Source of the DNA: Marsupella aquatica
Lineage: Eukaryota; Marchantiophyta
Reading direction: 5' to 3'
Length of the DNA stretch: 64,000 nt
NCBI GenBank assembly: GCA_973895155.1
Contig: OZ316897.1
Coordinates: forward strand, 15,872,001 to 15,936,000
The position numbers and the translations under genes are program-made. The first letter of the stretch is position 1; every line of letters starts with the position of its first letter. Shown piece after piece: positions 35,401 to 45,745 of this stretch. The notes beneath the pieces are model-generated. The model saw nothing but the letters and a program-made list of their open reading frames with translations, made no database searches and was not told where the DNA came from.

Positions 35401-37659
35401 ACTCTCAATTACAAGTCTTTTGAAGAGCAAGTTACCCATTTCCGAATCTAGATGTGTCTATTATAATCCAATTTCATGTCCATGAACACTCTCCGGCTGA
35501 ACCCATAGATAATTTCTCTTGTAACAGAAAATGTAATACCTAGACTAGACCATGGTTGCTTGTGAGTAAGGATGAGCATGGTGAGTCTGTGTATGATGAG
35601 GAACCCTTCGTATGCATAAGCAGGGGTACTCCTGATAACGTAGGAAAAGGCAGCGCTGAAATTGAACATTACCGATTTGTTCATAAAGAAAGCATAGAGT
35701 CATCGCTCCATAAGTAAAATCCACTATTAGTGTAGTTTTTGGGTACTCCCAAAAAACGAAACACAGGAATTGCATCCACCTACTAGTGTAATTTTCTTGG
35801 GATAGTCCCAAGAAACAAGAGCACAGGAATTGCAGGATTCGAGCTTATCCATAAGTACAATCCTCTCTAAGAACAATTTTCCACTTATAGATATATGCAG
35901 CAGTTCCATACTTCCATGGGAAAGTTTTTTCGAATTGGAGATATTCATTAGTACACATTGTAATTATCCATGTTCCTTTGTAATTGTGAACCCAGTCTGT
36001 TGCGATCATTTATGTCACCTTCAACATCATCGTGTCACTGATCTCTCGAGCCATGCTTCTCCAGTCTTTCACACATATTTTGGAAGTGCTTCAGTCAATC
36101 TCGAGCCACTCCAGTCTCTCAGACATTTTGGAAGTGCTTCAGTCAATCTTGCTACTCACAAGCATAGCTATCGCGCCATACATTGCCCTGTGCGACCATT
36201 ATTAAAATTCCGCATAGTGAGGCCGAGCTGTGGGGCCTCATCGATTCCAGTTCTCTCAAGCAATTTCAACATTTCGGCCATGCAAATGCAGAGTAGACTA
36301 CGTAGCAATCGACTGAAGTACTTCCAGTGCAAATTCTACTCTACGTAGAAGCCGCCTTAAAAACGTCTTCAATGGTTATGGGATTATACACATTATTAGA
36401 TACAGCGCACACCGAAGTCCATGCCCAGTGGTTACGGGATCGTTGTTGTGTTCGGGGTTGTGTTTGTAGAAGCGCTGTTCGGCAAACAGAGCTATAGTTT
36501 GCCTTCCCACTGTCAAAAAAGCACCGACAGATGACGATCTTGAACTTCCCAGTCAGTAACCTCGTCTGGGAGTCAATGCGGGATATTGGCGTCCAGATAG
36601 CAGTGCCGCCTAAAAAACCGCGCACCCTACAAGTATGGTTCGATGGCATGAATCCACTGCATATGCATTTTCTGGGTTCCTTGAACAAACCATCTAGCAC
36701 CCCATGTGTGTAACGTTTCATCAAGAGCCTGACACTTCGATGTTTCGTTGGGCAATTTGCTACAAGAGCATCACCAACGAGAGTTCTAAACTTTTAAAGA
36801 AAGCATCCGACAGCTCCCTAGATTGATTTCAACGATAATGTCGGTAATGCAGTCGTACATGGCTGGCCTCACATTTGCCTCAAGAGTTTATAGCTTAGTG
36901 AATGAATGAGAGCACTTTAACACGTCTGGATCTTTACACTTCTTCTATGACGGACTTTCTATTCTCTGCTTATTTCGGTGAAGATCGCTACAAGTGCAAC
37001 TCTTTCTGCTAATGTAAACTCATCAGGTCATTGATCCAGCTAAATTGAGGATCAAATGTCCCGAAATCGATTGTCCAGCAAGAAGTTCTAGATCCATTTC
37101 ATTTTCACTTTGTTACTAACCATTGATTTCATGGCGGTGGTGCCAGTGGAACAATCCTTTTCCGGGCAGCCACTCACTGCGCAGTGATTGATCCCCGGAT
37201 TGATCACCTCGTACGGGTACCATGAAGGGCTGATTGAGGTTCTCTAATCTATATACCCACGTGCAAACTGTCAGATGGATGCAGAGCACGGTGGCTGGAG
37301 GACTTGGACTTCTGAAGAATTTGGGTGCCTTACGCAACTGGGTTGGACTTGCTTTAAAAAACATGAACGTGGAGAGGATGAGTCCGGAATCAGAATTTAA
37401 GATGTATGCCTTCCTGATTTCTGACTCATCTCTTTTAGTAGCACGTGGAGACGTGAAATTGTTCATAGTTCTGAAACGTAATTCCTGACGGAGGAGGTCA
37501 CTTTTCGACAGATTACTCATCAAGAACATATCATTGTCTTCGAGGTCACAATTTCTGGCACAAAATTTTCTTTTTACCTTGAAAGGTTTCATTGAAATCG
37601 ATTCATTCAAACAGCTCACAATTCATTTCTGCACACTTCTGGGAGGGGAATATCGCTTC
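29441..37659. other. Long gene-poor region with diverged repeats
   Basis: No gene is supported over about 8 kb. Pairs of diverged repeats were noticed by eye: 33590-33800 with 34870-35010 (shared AAAAATCATTGGA, GCTTTCTTTACATTTC, GGCTGCTGCATGG, GAGGTCCCAC), 35050-35330 with 18960-19200, and 32895-33000 with 54458-54600 (shared CTACAGAGGTGCATGCTCCA type text). A G-run lies at 34110-34122, and a CTGTCC/GTCCGTCC microsatellite near 31380-31430. Frames at 36341-36724 and 37116-37619 have no recognisable domain. Confidence 0.45.
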
Positions 37660-37668
37660 TATAAAAAG
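37660..37668 (+). promoter_or_regulatory. Possible TATA box of the kinase-like gene
   Basis: TATAAAAAG stands 86-94 bp before the ATG at 37754, a usual distance for a plant TATA box plus a short leader. There is no independent support, and such strings are common in AT-rich DNA. Confidence 0.35.
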
Positions 37669-37753
37669 TTCGAGATCACCATTGCATTGCTGCATTTTTG
37701 AAGGACCAACTTTCCTGTATTCGATTCAGGCCGAGAAGTTTGGGACCTGACAG

Positions 37754-38830
37754 ATGGCACGGGTAGGAAAGTTTGTTAAAGCTTTGTTCATGGGACTGGT
37801 CTCAAACAAAAATTTGCGCCATTCGTCTACTTCCAGATGCAAGAATGCGAAAAAGCGGCAGGTTTTCGATGTGGGTGCATTTTGCCAGGAGATACATAAA
37901 CCTCCCACAAAGGGGCGAGTTTCCGATGTAGGTTCTTTCAGCCAGGAGGAGTCATACAAACTTCACACAGTAGAAAAAGAAAAAGACAAAGTCAGTGCCG
38001 ATATAGGAACAATTGGAACGCTCAAGACAGTCTGTTTAATGCAACTACCCGACGGATCTAGAATTGTTGTTAAGCGATTGGATACAAGCCAAATCAAATT
38101 GGTGGAAGACTGCGCTGGAGAGGCCACACTTCTAAGAAACATTCGCCACAGAAATGTATTAAGTCTATGTGGTTTCTGGGCTGAAGGGAAAGAGCTTCTG
38201 ATTGCGTATGAGTATATGGTAAACTCAAGTCTCTACACGCACTTGCACGGATCGTCATCTTCAAGGTCCGTTTTGAACTGGTCAAGGAGGATCAGCATTG
38301 CAATTGGAGCGGCAGAAGGACTCGCCCACCTGCATCATGAAGTCACACGGCAGTTTGTTCACGGGGAGGTCAAATCTCAAAATCTTCTACTGGACTCCAA
38401 ACTTGAAGCCAAATGGACAGACTGTGGGCTCATGAGACTTATGCAGACTGGGTACTTTCTTAGTGGGGGCAGAAATGGAGGACTTGGATATCTGCCACCT
38501 GAGTATCACATGAGACATGAGCCATCTCAAAGCGGTGATGTCTTTGGCTTCGGGATATTGCTACTGGACCTGATCAGTGGCAGGAAACCTTTGGAGAGAT
38601 GGGTAACGCCTGGGAAGAAGAACTCCATTTGGGCATGGGCAGAGCCGCTGATAGCAGTTGGAAGATACGCTGAGCTCGTTGATCCCAGGCTGGGAGGCAG
38701 CTACACTCGGGATGCATTGAATCTTGTAGTTTATGTCGCCACTATGTGTGCCCAGTCCAGTCCAAGTAACAGGCTAACTATGATTGAGGCTGTTGAATTG
38801 CTCAAATGTGGAAGTGCCTGCATCGAATAA
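37754..38830 (+). CDS. RLCK-type protein kinase-like protein, probable pseudokinase
   Basis: A single 358-codon frame holds a kinase domain at about 84-355, with no signal peptide or membrane segment, as in receptor-like cytoplasmic kinases. The ATP-site Lys107 (IVVKRL), alpha-C Glu123 and a hydrophobic spine (LLIAYEYMVNSSLYTHL) are present. The catalytic loop reads HGEVKSQN (203-210) in place of HRDIKASN, so the catalytic Asp is Glu205. The magnesium loop reads DCG (223-225) instead of DFG, and the Gly-rich loop is reduced to GTIGTLKTV. PPE (248-250) and the D262 region are kept. These changes predict weak or no phosphotransfer, and such proteins often act as scaffolds or regulators. The N-terminus holds a short internal duplication, KRQVFDVGAFCQE (35-46) and GRVSDVGSFSQE (54-65). 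The nearest remembered relatives are PTI1-like or PERK-like RLCKs. Confidence 0.85.
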   Translation: MARVGKFVKALFMGLVSNKNLRHSSTSRCKNAKKRQVFDVGAFCQEIHKPPTKGRVSDVGSFSQEESYKLHTVEKEKDKVSADIGTIGTLKTVCLMQLPDGSRIVVKRLDTSQIKLVEDCAGEATLLRNIRHRNVLSLCGFWAEGKELLIAYEYMVNSSLYTHLHGSSSSRSVLNWSRRISIAIGAAEGLAHLHHEVTRQFVHGEVKSQNLLLDSKLEAKWTDCGLMRLMQTGYFLSGGRNGGLGYLPPEYHMRHEPSQSGDVFGFGILLLDLISGRKPLERWVTPGKKNSIWAWAEPLIAVGRYAELVDPRLGGSYTRDALNLVVYVATMCAQSSPSNRLTMIEAVELLKCGSACIE

Positions 38831-41701
38831 GCATTTGTGCTGGGCCCATGGATACAGTATACTACATTACTACATTATTCTTGCAACGTTTTATCATAAT
38901 GATCTCCTTGCAACGAAAATGCGGGACAGGGAAGGAACGGGATCTCGTTCTGCTTCCGGGCTTCGAGGTGTCATGGCCAAGAGATTACTGGTCGTTGTAT
39001 GACACCCAAAATAAAACAAGCTCTATTCAGTGGTGTGTTGTCAGGAGATCAAGTGGAGTCTTTATTGTGGTCAAACTTCTTCCATGCCACTTCGCAGCAT
39101 TGGCGGAAATTAACTGTTACGGGACTGGAGAAGCCAGAGGTGGATTCTAAGTTGAAAATTGACTGCGTTGGCATGCACCTGAAGTCCTGAACGACTGGAT
39201 GACAGGTTTTCGCGGATGACAGAGGACTAAATATGTAGGAGTCAGGAAATATTGTTTTTTAGTTTACTGTAACTAGCCGTCGTCATGGTTTGGCGTTCAT
39301 GTCTTTTTGGCAGTGTGATACTCGATAATTGTCCTCTAACGCTAGAAATCAGCTTCACGCCACCCTATATTATAATCTTGAAAACCCACCCCACCCCACC
39401 CACCCCGTCCAGTCTGTTTGCTTAGGTGGTTTTGGTCCCATTCCTTGTTAGTGACACCTTCTGCAACCCCCCTCAAGAAAAATTCAAAACAATATTGAAA
39501 ACCCAGCAAATTACTCAGTAGAAAATAAAACCTATACATTGTCTTCCAAAGGTGGATTGAATAAACAGATAACCAGCTACAGTACCTCACCATTTGTTAG
39601 CATTGGAGTGAACAGGTTGGACAGACGTTTTGCCTTCTACTTACTGGGTTTGGTCAACACCCACTTACATGAAGAGGCTTTCCAAGAAGAGTTAGAAATG
39701 CTCTAAACTAAACATGGTAGAAGTGTTGAGTTGTGGCAATGTGATGACTCGAGACAATAGTTGTATCTTATGCAAACCCTCAAGGGCAAACCAAGTACAA
39801 ATTATAACTGCCTTTTCTGTCTGCAAGGTTGTGAGATGTTTAAAAAAAATTAGTAAATAAATGAGGAACACCTGACCAGAAAACCCAATCCCACTCACCC
39901 AGGGTTAGGTTTTAGGGCCTGGAAAGCACTCAAGCCAGTTCTGCTGTTTGATCATGGACAATTTCTCTTAAATAAATTAAAAATGGCTCTCAAGGGCTTG
40001 TTTGCTCCCTGAGTGATGATTCTAGACGAAAAACTCTTAGCTATATTTGTGTGTGGGTTCTGTTGCAGGCTTTGTGGATTGAGCCGCTAGTCCACTTTTA
40101 CTTTGGTTTCTTATCCCAAGCCTGGAGTTCAAAGGGTCTCCTCCTAATTTAAGAGTATTCAGTTTATTAAAAACTCCATTGAAATCTGTAAAGTTTATCT
40201 CCCCAACTCAAGAGAAATACACTTAGTGTACCTCCAAATGAAACGTTTTTTCTTAACGACCAAAAAGTGAATACTTCGTCCCAGTGGACTTAAACGTGTC
40301 TTTTATTGCCCTAGTACAGTGGTACGTCTTTGTCCCACCTCTGGAGACAGTATGTATGATGATTATAATCATAGAAATCAGCCACAATACAATTCAAGAA
40401 AAGTTCAATGGGTGGGAACAGGAATACGAAGACTATGATTATTGAACGCCAGAAAACTTAGAACTGAAAGATTGAAGCTAAAATGCCAAGCTCATGAATG
40501 CCAAACCTAACAAGTGTCGATGGGATCCCCGTAAATGTATATCAAAATATAACATATTCAGTGTATGACATCCCAGTAATTGTACATCAAAAGTGTATGA
40601 CATCCCAGTAATTGTACATCAAAATATAACATATTCAGTGTATGACATCTCTTGATACCATGATAAATCTCGTTATATTCTATGAATCAATAAATGCACA
40701 CCATATATTACCATATTTTGATGTGTGATTGCCAGCAAGGGTGTCGATGGCCACACCATCCTGAAATATCATTTGAAAGGCTACGGGACAATCCTGCACG
40801 GTGGTGCGGGCCTTGACCAAACACCAGGGACCAACTTGCAAAAAACCGCTTTAGGTTTGGAACTTTTCCAATTACTTAGTTATGTCTACCACGACCCTTG
40901 CAAAGGTTCAAGCGTGGTTCTCCTGGTGGTTCTCCGCCTACAAGGACTTAATTAGTAAGATGACTCTAAATTATAGCCGTCAAACAAAGAAGATGGCCAG
41001 GCATCTGCTAATATGAAGTTCACAATTGATTGCCAAAATCCGTGTTAAGATATAACCCCTCAAAGAACCTCACACATTTTGGCTCAAGATTGTTCTATTC
41101 AGGACCTTGCAATTATTTTCTCCTTACCTAACACATAGTAGCTCAAGCATTTTCACTTTAGCGTTTGCAATGGACATCGGGTTTGCAAAGGATGAACAAT
41201 GACCATTTGTGCCCCCAAGTTCTCGTAAAGGCCCTCCAATGGTTGATCCCTCTATGCAGGCTTCTGGCCGGTAATCATTAAAAGAGCTCCAGTAGGAGTG
41301 GTCTGATCCATGCTTATAAGTCCCATGTACAATGAGGATTACACTATTGGCAGAGTGCCTCCACGCACACTGTGGCTGAACTATACTAGCTCATAAAAAA
41401 AGCTTGTGCATAGGGAGTCTAATAGCTGCAGACAATGGCTTTTGGCCATAATAATGACCGTCTTTTTACACTAGCCTCTACCCGGGCTTGGCATAGGATC
41501 AATCTTTGTGGAGAAATATTATGGACTGTGAACTTGGCGATCCATAAGTTTCTTGTCTGTAAGCTAGTTACTAAGTTAATTAAGGTCCATCAAATTCAAA
41601 GTTTTCAGACGCCCTAATGGGAACACTGCAAGGCCAGGATATACTATATATTGTAGTGCCTTCTCTTATTTTTTGTAGTCTTTTCTAGGAGGTATATGTG
41701 A
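38831..41701. other. Intergenic region downstream of the kinase-like gene
   Basis: Nothing gene-like is supported. A tandem repeat of about 45-60 bp, containing GTGTATGACATCCCAGTAATTG and CATCAAAATATAACATATTC, lies at 40538-40650. A CCCACC run is at 39387-39409. Frames at 38784-39190 overlap the kinase 3' end and have no family features. Confidence 0.45.
40538..40650. repeat. Short tandem repeat
   Basis: Three partial copies alternate GTGTATGACATCCCAGTAAT, GTACATCAAAA and TATAACATATTCA. The middle copy lacks the TATAACATATTCA part. Confidence 0.8.
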
Positions 41702-41821
41702 TGGACCCCCATGAAAGTTTTGTTATAGTTTAGAAACCCCCTTTTGTTATAGTGTAGACTTCTTCCGTTTTGTAAGCTCATGCAATTAGAGTAACTCTAA
41801 AAAAACTTTCATGGGGGTCCA
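41702..41821. mobile_element. 120-bp foldback element
   Basis: TGGACCCCCATGAAAGTTTT at 41702-41721 is the exact reverse complement of 41802-41821. TGA flanks both ends (41699-41701 and 41822-41824), a likely 3-bp target duplication. The interior has two related TTGTTATAGTTTAGA/TTGTTATAGTGTAGA halves. It is too small to code. A PIF/Harbinger- or foldback-type MITE is the simplest reading; a terminator-like hairpin is unlikely in this setting. Confidence 0.75.
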
Positions 41822-42390
41822 TGAAGTAAACTTTTTCAAGCTCAGCCAAGGATCCATCTAGCATACATGCTGTTTTCTTTCAGTGTAAATTTTGGGAGTT
41901 GTCCATTTTAGCCAGGGTAAGTGGACAATGTCACCTTCTGTGAAGGAGAAGATACTAATTTTTTCCAGTTCCTTATCCATTTTTTCTAGATTACTTTTTG
42001 ACAGTCAGATTTCCCTAGAATTAGATTTCCTTAGAATTAAGGATAACAGTTTTGAATCTGGGTATTGGGGTCCGTGGCTATGTTGAAACTGGCCAATGCA
42101 AAGAAAAATCTACAAAATGTACATTGTTCACTGCAATTAGAGTTATGCAAGAATTGGTGATACTACCACTATTGTTGTCGTGACATATAGTATCGTAGCC
42201 ATAGTGTATCGAAAACATACAAGTCACCAGCAATGCATATGTGCAAGTTGCTAGCAACCAACATGCATAGAAAAAGTCCAATCACATTCACAAGTGCCAA
42301 GAAAAAACAACTGAGGTGGTATGTACGTAGTGGAAGTGTAAACCTCTGTATCCCCCCCAGACCACAGCCAAAAGGGGGGCTGAAGAAAAA

Positions 42391-43860
42391 TCAGGTAGCA
42401 CAGGAAGGGCAAAACCATAACCCTTCTGGTACCTGGGTAAGTTCAGGCTGAAGGCAGAAAAGATGGTACCCTCCATTGCAATTATCACACAGCAGCATCT
42501 GGTCAACATCGTCAATTCGCAAACACACTTTGCAAGGGTAGTCCACAGGTGGAATCCAGGTAGAAGTCACAATGGTGGGATCCAGGTTAGGCAGATGACA
42601 AGGGGCACAATTCTTGGCATTGTCAGCAATTGTGCGCCCATCTGCCTCTTGTAACTCTAGCACTCCAGACGGTCGAATTGCTTTAACCCTGAGAATCGTA
42701 CAACTGGTAGAGGTGTCCAGGGTGTCGTTAGCTTGCCGCTGCAAGTACACAAAATCTCCCACATCAAACTTCCTCACCTTGGGCTGAAAAGTGCCCCCTC
42801 GTGTGTGTGCATAACGCAGTGTGTCCCTGTGCTGTGCAATGGCCAAATTCTCCATGGCCATGGGCATAACTCTCCTGAATAGGGCAGCCCTCGCAGAGAT
42901 CACATCAGACCAAGTCACAGCTGAATCCAAGTCCACCACCTGAAGCATGTGAGCAACAATAGCAGAAGGTGGAATTGGGTGACGACCAAACAACAAGAAG
43001 TAGGGAGAAAAGTTAGACAGTGATGTATGTCTGGACATCCTATACCCCATGGCAATGTAGGGTAAGGCCAGGTCCCAATCCTCCTTGTTTTTGGTGAGGC
43101 AGATCTTCCGGAGATCCTTCTTGCATGTCTGAACCATGCGCTCTGCCAAGCCATCTGCCTGTGGGTGATCTCGTGATGTCTGACGATGATCAATGAGGGC
43201 CTGATCAAGCAGCTCCTGGAACTCTCCTCTAAACTCTGAGCCCTGGTCAATGAGACATTCTGCACAAGCTCCAAAGCGGCTGAGAACTTGTTACAGGAAT
43301 GCCTGGCTGGTGCTACGGGAGGTCTTATCTGGCAATGCCACAAGTTCTATCCACTTGGAGAAATGCTCTATCATGATCATGATGTAGAGATTACCCCGAG
43401 ATGTGAGGGGTAATTCTCCAGCCAAATCACATGACCAGTGATAAAACATGCCCTGAATAGGGAGTGGATGAAGTGTGGGTTGCCAAGATGTGAAAGAAGT
43501 CCTCACCCTATCACACTGTTCACACCGGGCAATAACATCTCGAACCTGGCCATGCATGCCTCTCCAATGATAATGAGGGACCAAGAGGTTATAAGTCCTC
43601 TTAACGCCAAAATGACCAAGCTCAGAATGTACCTTATGGATAAGGCCAACCCTCTCATGAATGGGTGGAACCACCACTTCCCTGTCTGGCAAGCAGCGCA
43701 TGAGATGATCTCCCTTCCACAAGTAACGCTTGGACCTTTGCTGAATTTGGTCTCTTTGGGCAGCAGTAACATGTATGGGGTACTCCCCATGCTGCAAAAA
43801 TCTCAGAGTGTCGTTGTCCTCCATATGTCCACCACAGGTTGGTCAACAACGTAGCATGAC
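42391..43860 (-). pseudogene. Retrotransposon integrase with C-terminal PHD finger
   Basis: The frame holds the HHCC zinc region (HSELGH, later CEQC), then a DDE core: WSCDLAG, LIDQGSEFRG and DGLAERMVQ supply the three acidic residues, within the usual spacing. A single TAA near 43294 interrupts it between the first and second catalytic Asp. After a KVRKFDVGDFVYL segment, which in this family leads to a chromodomain, the protein instead ends in a PHD-type zinc finger: CKVC, LLCDNC, GYHLFC, FCPSCAT with the C4HC3 spacing and the aromatic W before the last CPxC. PHD fingers read histone H3 tails, so this could steer integration. That role is inference. Confidence 0.85.
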
Positions 43861-43999
43861 AGCAAAGCAAGATAGGCAGATGCATGAAATGTAGGCAGGA
43901 TGGAAACCTGGTCGAAATCCTATCGTGCATCTGAGGAATCATCAGAGGCAATCAAAGGGCTGCGGGACATAGTGTCAGCATTTTGATGTGTCACACCAG

Positions 44000-44501
44000 G
44001 CCTATGAATTACCTCAAAATCATACTCCTGGAGTATGAGTGCCCAACAAGCAAGCTTGCCAGTAAGCTTGTCATTGGTCATCAACTACTTCAAGGGCTGG
44101 TGGTCGGTGTAGAGAACAAACCTGGTCCCATAGAGGTAGGGCCTGTAATGTATGACAGCCCACACAACAGCAAGGCATTCACCCTCATAAGAAGAATAAT
44201 GACTCTCTGCCTGATTGTTGCTCCTGGATGCATAGGCAATGACGTACTCTTTACCTTCCTCATCATGCTGGCCCAGAATGGCACCAATCCCAAGGGCACT
44301 CCAACCTGTGTGTAGCACAAAGACCTTGCTGAAATCAGGTCTTCTAAGCACCGGGTATTCTGAGAGCCTCTCCTTCAAAGTGGCAAATGCTGCCTCAGCA
44401 TCTGTACTCCATGTCCAAGTCACATTATTTTTCAACAAAGAGTACAATGGATGTGCAATGGTACTGAAATCTTTGATGTACAAATCCGGTAGTAATTGCA
44501 C
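44000..44501 (-). pseudogene. Retrotransposon RNase H and connection region
   Basis: The frame carries the gypsy RT/RNase H junction (WTWSTDAEAAFATLKERL), then RNase H features: VLHTGWSALGIGAIL in place of the usual LxTDAS segment, IAYASR, a central Glu (YEGECLAVVWA) and LYTDHQPLK. The first catalytic Asp position reads H-T-G, so it is mutated or degenerate. TAG directly follows HQPLK. The same frame then continues with TGKLACWALILQEYDFEVI, the usual tail, to another stop near 43925. Confidence 0.8.
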
Positions 44502-45745
44502 AACCCAATAAAGCTCCTAAGAGTGTGAACATCAATAGGAGTGGGCATTTCCAGGATGGATACCACTTTGGCCCAGTGAGCCATGGTTCCATTTGGAAGA
44601 ATGCGGTGCCCAAGGTATACTACTGATCTGACAATAAATTCACACTTCTTGGGGTGTATCTTCAGGTTCACCTTCTTAAGCCTCATGAATAGCTCCTCAA
44701 GGTCAAGTAGATGCTGGTCAAATCCTTTGCTGTGGACCAACACATCATCAATGTAGCATTTTAGAAACTCAGCACCTTGAAGAACCTGGTCCATGACTCT
44801 TTGAAAGAATATGGGCACATTCTTCAAGCCAAATGGCATCACCAACCACTCCCATAGTTGGTTACTACCATGGAAAGCTATTTTCTTGCGATCCTTTGCA
44901 ACCAGCAAAATCTGGTTGAAGCCTTGCCTTAGATCCACAAGAGTGAAGATGTCTGAGTCTCCAATGCTGTCAAATAGCTCCTCTGGCCGCGGCATGGGGT
45001 ACCTATCCTGGGGTGTGACCAGGTTCAATGGCCTGTAGTCCCCACACATGCGCTTCTCTGTCCACAATCCACTGGAATCCTTCTTTGCTGGCATCACTGT
45101 AGCTACTGCAAAATCTGATGTAGATGGCTGAATAAGACCAGCTTCATAGAGCTCTTGGCACCTCTCATCCACCAACTGCCACTCATGCTTACTCAAATGG
45201 TGTCTCCGCCTGAAGATAGGTGTTTCATCAGCCAACTCAATGGAGAACTGCATAGTCTTGCACTTACCCAGGTCCTTCATAGAGAAAGCAAACACATTCT
45301 CATGCTTGAGGAGCAAATTCAGCAGCTGGTCCTTCTGTCTTTTACTCAGGTGGTTGCCCATGATGAATGTGTAGTTGGCAACACTAGAAATAGGACCTGA
45401 TGTACTCGTGCTTGAAGAACCAGAAGTGCTAGCCTCTCCACTGTCCAAGCTGCTAGCATGCTGCTGATAAGGTGATGAGGCTTCTCCAAGGCCTGTTGTA
45501 CCTGCTGATTTGGGTTGGTCCACACCATGAAACTCAGAAATAATGTCAGCCACATTACAAGGGACCTCCTCCCCCCCAACACTTGGACTGAAGCGGTGAG
45601 TGTTGAATAGAGGTAAGTGCACCTGGTCTGGATGCCATGTAACAGCACCATAGAGTGGTAGGGCTGGAACTCTGGATGCTGAATGAATGTACATCTGAAA
45701 AAGGATGCAAGTGACCAGAAGCCAAGTGAGAGCATTGAGATCCAT
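44432..45745 (-). pseudogene. Retrotransposon reverse transcriptase
   Basis: A Ser/Thr/Gly-rich linker follows the methyltransferase; then the RT fingers (FRRRHHLSKHEWQLVDERCQ), CGDYRPLNLVT, FTLVDLRQGFNQI with one catalytic Asp, VMPFGLKNVP and the active-site YIDD (CYIDDVLVHS) are all seen in order, followed by LGHRI and the thumb (LRSFIGLCNYYR). Its first residues, MDLNALTWLL, are the last motif of the preceding methyltransferase read across a one-base gap near 45746, so this Met is not a true start. The frame is lost after NYYR near 44510. Confidence 0.88.

Noticed and set aside
37116-37619. 167-codon minus-strand frame upstream of the kinase-like gene
   Set aside because: No family features; an overlapping plus-strand frame is equally open, so chance is likely.
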